Origin: Cutaneotrichosporon cavernicola | Lineage: Eukaryota > Basidiomycota > Tremellomycetes > Trichosporonales > Trichosporonaceae | Reading direction: 5' to 3' | Assembly (NCBI RefSeq): GCF_030864355.1 | Contig: NC_083394.1 | Location: 1,550,001-1,614,000, forward strand | DNA: 64,000 nt | Part shown: positions 42,644-55,276 of the stretch, in pieces | Layout: each line of letters starts with the position of its first letter | Numbering within the stretch: the first letter of the stretch is position 1 | The notes under the pieces: model-generated | Seen by the model: only the letters and a program-made list of their open reading frames with translations | What the model was told of the DNA's origin: nothing | The model's database searches: none | Position numbers and translations under genes: made by a program

Positions 42644-45600
42644 ACTAGCTAGCCGAACTTGAATCGTCCCGCGGCATGTCTGGCCTCGACTTCGATTGCC
42701 AGCGTGGGAGCCAGTTCAAGCTCGCGTAGCATGGTGGGCATTTGTAGTTGCTCAGGTCCAGGGAACATGATTGCCTCCGGCTTCTGGCAAGGGACAAGGT
42801 AGGCACGGCTGGACCGAGAAACCAGTTCCCTTTGCTCTTGGCTCCACAATGGTCATCACATCAACTGTACCGAGCTCGTTTAGCCCAGAGCTTCAAAGCC
42901 CATAGCCCATAGCCCGATTGTACTAACATGTATTAATTATAATTATAATATGCCCAACCGAACCAGATGATCGTGATCGGGGCGATGAGTAGCCATGATC
43001 AAGGGTTCTATCATTCTGTCGATCCCACATTCTCTGAAATGCATCGGGCGTTGCATTGAAAGTGCAAGGTGAATGATCAAGGTTGTTGTGTATCCGTCTC
43101 CACGTCCTTGATTCTTGATACTTGATCCTGGATCCTTGACGTGCCGTGTGCCAAGTGTCAGGCTCGAGGCGAGGGACAGGAACGGGTTGGGAAATAAGTT
43201 TATGTGTACATTGTTCACGACCACACCATTGGTGTGCATTGTGTGGTGCCGTACAGTTTACGGCGCACGAGGTTTCTTCACTTTCAGATCGGCCCACGCT
43301 GCCCGCTCGTATGCCGTATGCCGACGACCCAGCGGGTCGGTGACTGGCACTGCGTGGATTGCTTTTCGAGGCGGGGATTTGCCCTTGACCCGAACACTGG
43401 CCCGAGCCGGGGTGCCGCCGATGTGCCGCTCCCGCTCGGACCTGCTGCGGCAGGCACGGCGGTCCGGAATGAGCTTTCAACGATAACGCGTAAGTTAGCT
43501 CCGCCAGGGCGTGGCGCAGGCACAACCGATGCCGTCTACAGGATCCATCCAGAGCTGAGAGTGAATTGTCATTGAGTGTGATGGTGATTGCCATTTGAGC
43601 CATCAAAGCAAGCATGTGGCGATGAATTCACAAGCATAGCTTTCATCAGAAGAGCATCAAAAGTCGCGTGACGAACCGGCGAGATCTACTGATGTACTGA
43701 TCTACTGATGTACTGGTGTACTCGGGGAATTGAGGATCCTGATGTTCCAGTCTCCCTGATCTATCCGCAATGTTCCTTGTATCTCTCAGATGCAGGATGA
43801 ATGTTGTAACGAGTTCCAGTGTCAGTCCCAGTTCCTCGGTTCCGAAGACGCGTCCAGGTCTGGCATGACATTCCGGGGTTTGGATTGGGGAGTGGCTGAT
43901 TCAAGAGGCTAACTAGAATGGGGATGAAGGGTGAATGGTGAAGGGTGTAGGGTGAGGTTTCGAGGTCATGGGCTGTGACGGTGATGGCAAGGTATGCTGC
44001 TGGGCTACCTGTAACTTGAATAGCCACTGCAGATTCCAACGAGCGGAATAGCAGATGCAGGACCGAACCGATTCGTTGATGGATGGAATCTATCAGCTGC
44101 GCCGAACATGCCAATATGTCAAGCCATGCAGTCCAGATCTTTCCGATGTTAGCAAGTGTCTGCTGGATACAAAGCTTGAGAGGACGAGTGGAGGAGAGGG
44201 TGGGAGTATGGAGAATAACATGTGATACGTGTGTGTTCAAGTGCCGAAGCCCAGATGCATGATTATCCTGCTACCCTTCTACCCTTCAACCTCGCACTCA
44301 TTTACCATGAGTTCATGAGCAATTAGGCCCAGACTCGCCTTTGGCCTTGTCATGCGCCACCGACTTTTGATCTCAGCCTGCTAATGATTCCCCTGGCACC
44401 TACCTGCCTGGCACATTCATGGTCAATATTAATCACTTTTGGGTGCCATCCATGGTCCATTATTCATGCCACGCCGCCACATACGTACTACTCGGGCCGC
44501 ACAGAGCTTGCAAAGCAAAGAGCGTTCACACAGCAACACGTCGAGCATACCACACGGCAATGGGGGACAGGCACTCTACTCGGCCACGAATCCACGCGAG
44601 TGAAACTCTGTCCGGCATGTCGTGGTCGTCGGTCGTGGCATTTTGGCCATATTTTGACATAACGTGCGAATGTTAACCTTCTTGATACTTGATACACCTC
44701 CCTCTGTGGAGTGACGTGTTTATGTTAAGCCATGTCAACTTTTGAGCCAGCCTTTGGCGGCCCGCCTTTTTAGGCGGGGAGGAGTGGTCCCATAGGTCCC
44801 GTCCCCGCTGACCCGCAGGTCCAAAAGTGATTAAAGGGATTTTTTGGTAGGTTGGTTGTTGGGAGATTAACAATGGATTCAAGCCTCTCAGGAAGCGCCT
44901 CAGGAAATGGCCGTCAACCGCTCATTCTTCAGGGACATCAGGGTTATCCGATGGTTGGTTCCTCCGTTGGCCCTTGATTATACCGCAGCCGCAATCTTGT
45001 GACGAAACAACAGTTCAAGGCATGAAATCAGAGGGCGCGTCCCAAAATGAAATAGGAGTACGAGGTGAGCGTGATCGTCGTCAAGGGTAAAGAACCCGTT
45101 TGTGACCCAGACTCGGTAACGGGTTTTGATACCTTTTTCATATACCTTTGGTATAACAAACGGGATTGATACGGGAGGATCGAGAAGAGCAAGATCGAGT
45201 GCAGGATCCCAAAGACAAGAGGTGGTCACAATCCATCATTTACTCTTTACTTTACCTTACCTAGGCGGGGTAGACGGTACACGACCACAAGCGCCTTCAC
45301 CCTACTCCTCTCACATTTCTCTGATCACTTTGTCACTCACATCCCGCAACATTCAACCCCTTTCCTATCCTTTTCCTTCATCACCCTTCGTCACCTCTTG
45401 AACTCTATCTTGTTACAGTACCAAAGAACACTACAAAGTCTCGCCTTCCCTCCCCTTGACACTGTCCTACAACTTCCCCTCCCTTCTCAGTGTTTCGTGG
45501 TCAGCCTCTGCTCTCACCTCCAACAAACTACTCGCCCTCCCACTTGGCTCTTCGTTACCCTTGCCCGTACTTGTCGCAGCTCGCCCCTACTACATACTTC

Positions 45601-45724
45601 CACACACTCTACACACTCGACAGGTTCGACAGTGTACATCTAGTCGCACTCAAGTTCTTCAACTCTTTGACTTGTTCGTCTTATCCAAAACGCTTCCCCC
45701 GGCCTCCACGCCCCAGCGACCACC
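42644..45724. other. Gene-poor stretch of 3.1 kb
   Basis: No supported gene on either strand. Short open frames at 42649-42849 (minus, ending AIEVEARHAAGRFKFG) and 43204-43575 (plus) are isolated and lack splice partners. A two-copy ACTGATGTACTGATCT-like direct repeat lies at about 43684-43715. A short GC hairpin (CCCGCCTTTTTAGGCGGG) lies at about 44761-44779. From about 45290 the plus strand is C/T-rich, as in a leader of the next gene. Confidence 0.45.
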
Positions 45725-47433
45725 ATGCTTCTCCGGCTACTTCCTACACCTTCCCCTTCTCAGCCCACCCCTCCCACCATCCTCTTCACCCTCCCTTTGC
45801 CAAACTCGCCTTACACGTATGTCGAGCGATCCATCGTAACAGCGCTGACATGCAGCTCAAGGGCACTTCCTCTCCCACCAAACCTCCTCGCTCACCGATC
45901 CCTCTGTCTCCAAGAGGACATTGAGTGCGGTAACGTGCTTCTGGGCGACAAGGCGACCTGGATTTCTGGCGTGAGTCACCCAAGGCCTAAACGTCGAGCC
46001 GAGACGCAATAGACACTCTGGCGGCGTCAATCCCACGTCACCTGCAGTCACTGACTCGTTAGATCGTCGACAATGTGACCTTCTCTCTTCCCCACTCGAC
46101 AATCCTTGTCCACCTTGTCGACGGCCGTACACTCAATCTCGACCTCTCGGACGAGTGCGTCGCCACTCTCCACCGCGTCGTCCGCGAGGTCCAGCTCAGC
46201 TTTGCTGCTGCTGCGGCGCCCCCTCCCACGCCGCCACCAGCTGCATCGCCGGCCGCGTCCCCCCGCTCCAGCATGTCCTCTGAGCGCAGTGCTTGCTCGG
46301 GTACCCTCTCGCCTGCATCCGCGGCTGGTAGGCGAACTCCTGGAGCTCTGCTGTTCTCGCTCCTCTCGCCCCTCCTCCCTACCTCGCCCCGCGCGCAGAC
46401 CCCAGCTCATGTCGCTGCCCACCAGCAGCCCGCTCGGGCCCACCGTCGTCAGGCGCGTTCCCTCTTAGTCGACGCGTACCGTCGCTATGTCCTTCCCACG
46501 CTCAAGGAGCGTCTCCCCACCCACTACCTTGTATGGGCGATCCAGAGCGAAGCCGGGTCCAAGATGGACGAGTTTGTCACTCTCCGTGACGACATCTGCC
46601 ACATGCTCTCCGAGATGGGTATCGAATTTGACCCTACCGCCGAGTGCTCGTTCTCGCGATCAGTCACCCCCCGCTCGCCCTCCATCTCGACTGCCGCTTC
46701 CAGCTCCGAGTTTGGTGATGCGACCTCAAACAACGACGAGGATTCGGACCCTTCCTCTCCCACCGGCTTTCTTCTCCGCATTCCTCCCGCACACACGGTT
46801 CCCTTGCGCCACCGATCTGCGTACTCGCAGCAAGTCACCCGTGTCTCGGAGCTCGCTGGCCGCGTGGGCAGCATCACTCAACTTGCCTCGCGCTACGAGT
46901 GTGAGGAGAACAAGCGCAAGTGGCTCGACCAACTCGACCTCCAGCGCGACGCCGAGAAGGCTGTCCGCCGTGCGTTCTCCAACCGCCTCCTACCAGCCAC
47001 CGACGCGCGCTCTGCTGTGCCAGTCCGTCGCTCCTCGCTCAGCCAGAGCGTCACTGCCCAGGACATTGAAAGGGCAGCCAGGCAGCCCATTGGCCTTGGT
47101 CTCGCCCACATCCCCGAGGACGACTACGCCATCTGCAGCGACTCTGACATGGAGAGCCTCCCAGAGCCCGAGCTCAGTGACGACCGCTCCAGTGCGTTTG
47201 CGTCACCAGAGCCCCAAACCCCGACGTACGAATGCGACGACGCCCCGCCTTTGGTGCCATCGCACTCGGACGACTCGCTAAGCGACCGCGACGACTGGGA
47301 CCGCGAGGCAGCTCCCTCGCCCGAGCCAGAGTTCGACTCCCGCAAGGTGCACGCCGTCTCTACCAATGCCAAGCTTCCTGAAGCTCCAACGTCCTTCGTT
47401 GCCCTCCCTTGGTCAGCTCTTGACGTGTTCTAA
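45725..47433 (+). CDS. Unrecognised Ser/Pro-rich protein, conserved core about 70-320
   Basis: Function not recognised. Exons 45725-45816, 45856-45970 and 46063-47433 (introns 39 and 92 nt) give 525 residues. The large frame starts without an ATG. Extending it through a CTGACTCGTTAG acceptor to an exon ending WISG, and then to an ATG at 45725, is consistent in phase but not proven. The segment ECGNVLLGDKATWISGIVDN and VTFSLPHSTILVHLVDGRTL looks like a small beta-rich domain. A helical part follows (ARSLLVDAYRRYVLPTLKER, then YLVWAIQSEAGSKMDEFV and LRDDICHMLSEMGIEFDP). The C-terminal third is acidic and Ser/Pro-rich and probably disordered. No signal peptide is convincing and no catalytic motif is seen. 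Confidence 0.6.
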
Positions 47434-48194
47434 TCATGTCGCTCGCCACCTGTCATGTTTCCTGTCTCTCATCGCATCTACATTGCCATCGCCCACCTGT
47501 GGGCTCCGGACTATTCGCCAGCCTGTCTGTGACATTGGCGCGGCATACAATCACCTAGCCATGACCCGAACAATACTCTATCCTGCAAATGATACGGCCG
47601 CCATCGCACCAGCAAACATACGCTCTGTGCCGTCGCTAGCTTCCGAACAATTGTGTCTTATGACCGCACGATCCCACTGCATAGAATCCTCGTAGTTGTA
47701 ACATTCCAGATGCATCGTCAAAGCATCACACTACTGGCTGTATAGACGTGTTGAACTGACAGACTGTACATCCGAATCGTTCCAAGGCAACAGATGCCCC
47801 CAAGGGTTGTTAAGTCGGGCTGCTTGGCAACTGTCGCAAAGTGACGCGACGCAGACCCGTACGTACCACGCACACATTCTCGTCATGCCAGGCCCACGAT
47901 TCCACGTTTTTTTCGGATTGTTTAGCAAATGTGCACAACCAAGGCACCCGGGTGCACTGGAATTTCACTGTGCAGGGTGTGTGCCCACGTGTCGTCGTGT
48001 GGTTCACGTAATGGTCTCATCCAGAAATCATTATACTGTAATATCGAATGAAAAAATATATAAAGGCCATACTGTGGTCTAAGAGCTAAGAGGTACCTGT
48101 ACCGCGCGTTCCGCCGGGAGTGGGAGTGGACCGCGATGGCGCGTACGAGCGTAGCACGTCGTACGTGGCGGGCCGTGCCTCATGCCCTCATTCA
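47434..48194. other. Intergenic between two convergent genes
   Basis: About 760 nt shared by the 3' regions of the 525-residue protein gene and the Hos3-like gene. An AT-rich segment (AAAAAATATATAAAG) at about 48050-48064 may belong to a 3' end signal. No gene is supported. Confidence 0.5.
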
Positions 48195-50703
48195 TTACAC
48201 ACCACTCCCGGCCTCGGGTGTGCCAGAGTATGCGGGCCGGACACCGGGCTGTGCCAAGCCGTTGGGTATGGGCGTTGGATAGAGGGCTTGAAGCTGGGAT
48301 GGGTGGGGCAGCTGCAGGAATGGCAAAGGATGGGGTATGTGGGGTTGGAATTGCGACGGGTGGGGCATCTGCGGCATGGGCTGAGCGGGGTGGCCAAATT
48401 GTGCGTGAGCGTACACGGCAGGATGGGGTTGCGAATAGCCGGCGGATTTGGGAGGCAAGTTGGACATGCGCGTGAGGGTCGGTGGGCGCGAGGGCGGGCC
48501 GGGATTTACCACAGGTGGGGCGCGCACTGGCTGTGGTGGTGGACGGGGCTGGACTACGGCAAGTTGAGGCAGTACATCGGATGATGCGGGTCTAGGCTGG
48601 ACTGCAGGTGGACGGGACAGTTCAGATGGGGCCTGAGGTTGGACTGCGGGCTGAGACGAGGGAGGAGGCGACACGCGAGCTGGGATACGCAGGACTGGCG
48701 CATGGTCCGGCTCAGGCGTGCGAGCCGGTATGCGGAGGACGATCGGCTCGACGTCGGCCACGGGATGAAGCGCGTTCTGCGTTCCTGCGGAGAGTGGTGC
48801 AGCGCCGGCGGGCATGGGGGCGTGCTCCGTCTTAATATCTGGCTTGTCTGGCGATGGCAGAGAGACTGGGGAGGGGTACGCTTCCTTGGACTCGGCGAAT
48901 GGCACAGAGGGCGTAGGTGATGTCTCTCGCTCCTTTGGTGCGCTTTTCGGTTTCCGTCGCGGCGCAGGCCGCGGACTCTCCTCCTCCTTGTCCCTTGTTC
49001 TTCGTTCACGCAACGTCATCCGCCCACTTGGGGTGGCATTCGCGCTGGGGGCGGCCGAGGGCGTCGGCGTACCATGTTCCTCCCAATGGGAGAGGATGGC
49101 ATGCGTTCGCGCAATGTGTGGTTTTTGTGCCAGATCCGGCGGGAGGGAACACAGCTTGCCCTTACGCCGTTTCTTGACTGCGCGCTCGAGGAGCACCAGC
49201 TCGTCAACACCCCACCAGTCAGGTGATCCTTCGCGCCCCATCAACCCCACTGCGTGGCCTAGCGCTGCGCTAGTTAGTGCGCGGTCACCATACCCGCCCT
49301 CGAGGACAGAAATGACTTTTCCGCCCATGTATTTGTCGGCAAAAGTTGCAATGTCGCGGGTGTATCGCGCGTAGAAGGAGGCCGGGACGCGGCGGTCGTG
49401 CCGCTGCATTCCCTGGTGCTCGTGTTCGCAAGCGTCGAACCCGGCACTGATGTTAGCTGAGGCTAGGAGAATCGCAAGCTCACGAAATGAAGAGCACCGT
49501 CTTCTCTGGGTCAGCTTGCGTGTCGCGCATGAACACGCGCGCCTTTTCCAGCAAGGCTAAGTAAAGGGGGTAGATGCGCTTGTAGAAGTCCGCCTCGTCC
49601 TCGTACGGCTGCAGGTGAATGTTCTCACTGGTGTCAGGGTTGTTTCAACGGCGTAGCGTACATGTACTGCCCGTGCGCGGCGAGGCTGATACTCGCATCA
49701 CCTATCAAGTCGAGGTCGCCGTCCTGCAGTCAGCTCGATTCACTCCATAGGCCCACCTCGCAAGGATACGAGTAGATGTCGTGCACCGATCCGTAAAATC
49801 CCTTCCATGTCCGTCTCCGGCCTGACCGTCCCCTCATGTCCGAGGGCGGCTTGCCTGCCGCCACCGCCAGATCCTCGGCATACGAAGCCGCGTTGAGCGG
49901 CATAACGAGGGCCTGTGTACCGTTCCCGTGATGGAGGTCAAAGTCGATAATGACAGCCCGGTCAATGTCATGCTGGAGATACGCTGATGTCAGCCGCTAA
50001 TGTCACACAACTCACCATGCATAGCTCCAACGACGACGTTGTTGACGTAGCAGAATCCGCTGGGCTCATCCTCACCACAGTGGTGGCCCGGTGGCCGGAT
50101 GGCGCAGAACGCCTTACTCGGCCCGTCATCTGCACAAATGCCATCCACAGCATGACACACGCTCTGCACGGCTCCCTCAATGGCAACGACGCTTCCCGGC
50201 CCGAGATAAAGATCACCGACGTTAAGGCCTTTGTCCTGCGGAATCTCGCACCCAGTAGTGCGGATAGTTTCCACCGCCTCGCTAGCCCACTTGAACAGGT
50301 CCTTGAGATACGTGCTCTGAGGCATCGCACCCCCACCGCGGGGGAGGTACGGGAACGGCGCGTCGATGGGTGGACTGTGCGCGAGCTGCAGTGCCGGATG
50401 GTGCAGAAGTACCTGTCCCGGCCGGGAGGGAGGTACAGGTGGGGGAACGACGGATAGGTGTGTCGGCGTGAGGAAAGAGGAGATGGAGAGCGAGCCTAAG
50501 AGGGCGCTTAAGCCGTCTGCGTCGTTGCGCCGTCCATCGGCAGCTTCGAGGCGGGCGAGGGCAGCGGCGAAGCCCAAGAGAACGGCGCGGAGGCGTTCAG
50601 GACGCTCAAAGATGTGGCTAGAGTCCTTGTGGCGGATGTACTTGTGTTCGAGGCACGCGGGCTGGATGTGCAGTGCCAGAGGTGGCGTCACAACAGGGGT
50701 CAT
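48195..50703 (-). CDS. HOS3: Hos3-type (class II) histone deacetylase
   Basis: Zinc-dependent lysine deacetylase of the fungal Hos3 group. Exons 50016-50703, 49757-49983, 49662-49723, 49484-49627 and 48195-49446 (introns 32-37 nt) give 790 residues. Family motifs in order: HKDSSHIFERPERLRAVL, AFCAIRPPGHHCGEDEPSGF (catalytic His pair), then AVIIDFDLHHGNGTQALV (zinc ligands). Next come DGDLDLIGDASISLAAHGQY, LFISAGFDACEHEHQGMQRH (zinc-ligand Asp) and VISVLEGGYGDRAL. The catalytic domain covers about 1-440. A Pro/Ser-rich tail of about 350 residues follows. The ATG at 50701-50703 is the first in frame. The yeast protein acts on histones and at the bud neck; the site of action here is unknown. Divergent from the Rsc4-like bromodomain gene. 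Confidence 0.93.
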
Positions 50704-51114
50704 GTTCGCTATGCCCAAGAACGAGATAGACAGTTCTGTGGCTGATCAGACGGCCGCTTTTCATCAGTTAATCAGGTACATACAGGATTATTCTGCTGTG
50801 AATGCAAGACAGAGTTGGGATGAGATGAATGGAGAGGAGCTAGCTTAGAAGATGAGCAGTGAGAGATGGGATGAAATGTTTGTGCTGATGCGAGGAATGA
50901 CCCCGGACCTGTTGGATTAACGGTGACCCACAAACAACATCCCCCCCTGACAGAAGGCCAGGGCGATGGGACGGGAGCAAATTCTCTGCCACCAGCCGTC
51001 CACCCACCCCCCCGACTGGCCCTTCCCCCCCCCCCCCACCGCCGCAACGACAATCAGACCGTCTTGAACGGCCCTCCTTCCTCGTATGCATCCACAAACC
51101 ATCCATCCACTCCC
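50704..51114. promoter_or_regulatory. Shared divergent promoter, Hos3-like (-) and Rsc4-like (+)
   Basis: 411 bp between the two start codons. The half near the bromodomain gene is C-rich, with a run of 13 C at about 51025-51037, probably in the leader. No specific site is recognised. Confidence 0.55.
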
Positions 51115-53367
51115 ATGCCCCCACTCGAACAACCACTCGACATCAACGGGTCTGGGGTCGGCGCCGCGTCGTCAGACAAGCCCCAGCGCAAGCGACGTTT
51201 AGACGTCAACCCTTCCCTCATCCTCTCCACCGAGGGCCGGAGCAAGCGTCGCCGCACGCCATCGCCCCTTCCCGAAACCGAGCCCGAGATGGACCCGCGC
51301 GACGCCGAGCGCGCAAAGCACCTCGGCCTGGCACTATACAGCAAGATTATGGGGCTGCGTGATTCGAGGTGAGTTGACATTCGGCGGTGCCTTCTTATCG
51401 CGAAATGTTGGGATGTAGGCCAGGGTTGCCTAAAACCCGGCTCATTTATTCGCGACGCGTGATGGAGGGACGCGGGCCGCAGACGCGAAGACAGTCACGA
51501 CCCCCAGATGTGTGGGCTGTAGGCTGGATGCTAACGCGCAGTGGCGAATCGATGGCAGAGCCCTTTGTAAAGCTACCCAACAAGGTGCGTCCTCCCCATC
51601 GCCATCCCATCCACTTGAGCCAGCTGACATGTAGCGCCAGTTCCCCGACTACTACGAGACCATCAAGAACCCGATGTCGCTCGAAATCATCCACCAAAAG
51701 CTCAACGCTGGAGGGTACATGTCGCTCTTTGATGTCTGCAACGACTTTTACCAGATGTGGAACAACGCCAAGCGATGTAAGCTTTTCCTTTGCTTACCAA
51801 GCTGACATGCAGATAATATGAAAGAGTCGACGTTGTTCCAGTGGGCCAAGAAGATGCACCAGATCACGCGCACCTTCTACGGCTCGCACACGGTGGGGCA
51901 GGACGCCAGTGGCGAGAGCGATGACGGGGCATCTGTGCCACCACCTTCACTGCCTGCTGCGACCCCTGTCCCTGCGCGCACGGCCACCTCTGTCTCTGTT
52001 TCGGCAGCGCCCTCGCCATCGACAGCTGGGCCATCAACGCCAATGGGCGACTCAATCCTTCCCAAGCTGTCGGGACCTGGGACAGGCAAGAAGCGCGGGA
52101 GCTACATGAAGGACGGGCCGACAGTGTACAAGCTGATCAAGCCGTGCATGCGTGACATCAAGGCTGCCAAGTCGAGCGAGTGAGTATGTTGATATCGGCG
52201 TTGCTAACGACCAGCGGACAAGATCGCGACATTGCCGCCATCTTTCTCTCCCTACCAGACCGCCGGTCGTTCCCAGACTACTACCGGATGATCAAGAACC
52301 CGTTAGCACTCGACGATATCGAGACGAGAATGATGTCGCGCAGGTACCACACGTCAGAAGAGTTCTTCATCGAGGTCGAGCGCATGTGCGACAACGCTAT
52401 GCTGTACAACGAGGACGAGAGTGAAGTGTGGCGCGACGCAAAACAGATTCATGGGATCGTGCAGCACCATCGCGCGCTCGTCAAGGAACGCCTGGGGCAG
52501 CTCAAGATGGGCGCACCAGGTCCAAAGCTGCCGCCCAAGGTGATGACGCCCGTCCACCACAGCTCGCACCCGGCCGCCACTGTACCAACAGCGCCGGCAA
52601 TCGGATTACCACAGTCCATGATGCACGCTCCGCAGGCGGGCTATGTGTCACATGCATCCTACCCCAACATCGCCTACCCACCACAACATCAACAGCACGT
52701 TCCTGCAGCCGCGCCGTCCTCGCAACTGCCACCACTACCACACGGCGTCGTAACAGAAGAGGTAGTAGCGACACTAGACCGCTACCCGTCGTTCGAGCAG
52801 CAGGCGTGGATCTCATCACTACCCCCGCTTGCCCTCAACATCTTCCGGCAGATGAAGGAGGCCAATGACGCGCGTAAGCGTGGTGTCCCCCCTCCCACCG
52901 TCGAGTCGCGCTCGGCACCTGCGCCAGACCCTGGACCGCTCTCGCCCACGATCAAGGTCATCGACTTTGCATACTCTGATGCGGCGCCTGATAGCGAATC
53001 TACAACCCCTGTGCCCCGGGACCCACCGAGCGCGATCCGTCTGCGAAACATGCGCGGCGTCGCGGCGCACGCTGTCGCCATCGCGTCCGCGACGTCCGAG
53101 CTCGAGCTCACGGCGTGGGTTGCCGACCCAGCCGACGCCAAGCCTGAAGTCACGCTGCGCGTCAACGGCACGGCGGTCGACACGCCCAAGCTCCTCTACA
53201 GCGCCAAGGACAGCAATGAGAAGGACGGCAAGGACGAGGTCCCGGCGGGCATGCGCTGGACGGTGCCCGTCTCCCCGGCGCGGCTGGAGTTCAAGATCGA
53301 GGTCGTCGCGACCAAGCCTGGTGCCGGGCCCGAGACGAGCGCCATTTTCATCAACCGCCAGTTCTAG
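51115..53367 (+). CDS. RSC4: Tandem-bromodomain protein, Rsc4-like (RSC remodelling complex)
   Basis: Chromatin reader that tethers a SWI/SNF-type remodeller to acetylated histones. Exons 51115-51368, 51542-51584, 51635-51776, 51813-52179 and 52215-53367 give 652 residues. Bromodomain 1 (about 70-170) shows AEPFVKLPNKRQFPDYYETI, KNPMSLEIIHQKL and NNAKRYN. Bromodomain 2 (about 250-360) shows SLPDRRSFPDYYRMIKNPLA, LDDIETRMMSRRY and NAMLYNEDES with the acetyl-lysine-binding Asn. A Pro/His/Gln-rich linker leads to a C-terminal domain (HAVAIASATSELELTAWV to AIFINRQF) of the type at the end of Rsc4. The first intron (173 nt) is longer than the others (36-50). The ATG at 51115 is the first in frame. 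Confidence 0.9.
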
Positions 53368-53544
53368 GCGGGGACACTGCATCAGATAGAGTGATTTGTG
53401 ATACATGTGTAGTCTTGGTGTACAACAATGCATGGTAATGCTAGAGTCTGTCAATGTCCGCCGTTGGTCAGTACACCACCCGTCGTCGTCAACGAGTCCA
53501 TCGTAGTGTACATATTACGTCTATCTACCAGTCTACCGGTAGGG

Positions 53545-55276
53545 CTACCAGTGCGGTAGGAACATGGCAATGGGACCGAGCACGAGGCAGGGTATGGCGA
53601 CAATGAGCAGGCCCATACCTCCGCGGACCGCGCGGATAGTGTACGGCGGCTCCTTGCCATGGCGGAGGATGCGGAAAGCGCCCGCGAGAGCGTCGAAGGG
53701 TAGTACGAGGATGTTGAGTGGGATTGGCAGGGGCACTGGAGGCGGGATACTGTCGCTGCTCGGGGGCAGGTATCGCGCGACGCCGGCGGCGAGGGCGCGC
53801 CGGCTTGCGTGTCCAATGGCTGCCCCGTACTCGGCCTCCCAAGTCCCGTCATGAAGCTCGTTGGACGGCGCCATAGCTCGGAGGATGGACAGCGCGCCAG
53901 AGAGGATGATAACGAGGACGAGTGTGACCAGCAGGGCAACGCGGGTCTCGAAAGGCGCGGCGCCGACCTCGATCGGGCCGCCGCCTTGAGCTGACAAGTC
54001 GCGCTTCATGAAACCCCTTACGGCTTCAGACGCTGTGGACGCCATCTCGATGGCGCTGGGAACAGCGTTGGGGCCAGCGCGCCAAACGTTGCCATTGAGG
54101 GCATAGGCGTAGAGAGCCCACAATCCGCCGGCGAGGGGGACGAGGAGCGCCGCGGCCTTTGCACCGCGGGCGAGGATTCCCGCGAGCATGATGGACAGTG
54201 GGAGGAGGCGGGATGGGAAGAGGAACGGCAGGGATGGTCCAGAGGGGGTCACGATCGCGAGGGCGGAACACGGGATCGAGATGCAGCGGAGCAAGGTCCC
54301 TAACTGGGTGGTTTTGCGGCTCATACCGGGCATGCCGGGCATGAGCACACCCGACACGCAGGCCGGGAGCATGAGGAACAGGTGGGCCGTCGAGCTCGGG
54401 CCGCGTCTGCGGTTAATCGCGTCGACGAGGATGTGCATCAGGAAGGCCCAGGACCAGACGATCCACACGATGGTGGTTGCTTCCGACGTGTCGCCGCCCA
54501 CGTCGATGTCTGGGACGAGGGCGGTGACGAGGGTGAGTGCGATGAAGACAAGGTGGGACGCGAGCTCGAAGACGTGGGCGCGCCTGTTGTTAGATGTGGG
54601 AAAGGAAAGGAGGACTCACGCTGGCGTGATGGCATGGTCGAGAAGGGCGCGGACGGTGCGGATCGGCGCACTCTGGCTCCGTCTGGAGCGGGACCACGCG
54701 CGGGGCAGAGCGGCGCGGATGAGCGGGTGCGCGATGACGGCGCCTGGTGTCGTGTGGTGCGAGAGGAGGGCGGCGACTGGAGTTAGCGATGGGGTGGGGA
54801 TGAGGGTGGGGGAGGGAGAAACGGAGAGGCGGTTTTGAGGGGAGAGAGGAGAGGGCAAGAAAGGTCGAGAAGGAAGGCGGAGACGTACTGGTTGTATACC
54901 GCTCGTTGACGGGAAGTGGGCGCGAGATGAGGAGCACATCGTCGTCGTCTTCGTCCTTCAACTCGTCCCCCGGCGCGCTAACATATTCCAACGCAGCATC
55001 AAGACATGCGAGTGCGTGGTCGCGCAATGCGGCGCGAGTACGCACGCTCTCGGATGCGCGGAAGGCTGCAGCGCGTGCACTGCCCCGCGCCCGGTCGTGC
55101 CGTTCGACAATGTGCAGCGCATACAGCGTCGAGCCAAGCTCATGTGTAATGTCCAGCTCGTCGACTGGGGGCGCTAGGTAGATCCCGACGCCCTCACGTA
55201 TGAGCTCGGCAGCGCGGACTTGGAGCGGCCGGCAGGGGTGCGGGTGCACGAGCGCCTGGAGCTCGGGGTCCGCCAT
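53545..55276 (-). CDS. Unrecognised multi-pass membrane protein
   Basis: Exons 54889-55276, 54620-54776 and 53545-54583 (introns 112 and 36 nt) give 527 residues. The N-terminal 200 residues are soluble and helical (RPLQVRAAELIREGVGIYLA, LGSTLYALHIVERHDRARGS, ALRDHALACLDAALEYV). They are followed by ALLSHHTTPGAVIAHPLIRA and PIRTVRALLDHAITPARAHV. About seven hydrophobic segments come next: LASHLVFIALTLVTALV, TIVWIVWSWAFLMHILVDAI, HLFLMLPACVSGVLMPG, LPLSIMLAGIL, AALLVPLAGGLWALYAYAL, VALLVTLVLVIILSGAL and LLIVAIPCLVLGPIAMFL. The arrangement recalls fungal TRP/Yvc1-like channels, with a cytosolic helical head and then membrane helices. However, no pore or signature motif is visible, so this is only a suggestion. 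The start ATG at 55274-55276 (MADPELQALVHPH) is clear. Confidence 0.72.

Noticed and set aside
43204..43575. Possible small zinc-finger gene (GDWHCVDCFSRRGF)
   Set aside because: Only two Cys in the right spacing, no ATG-supported start and no splice partners. Both strands are open here by composition.
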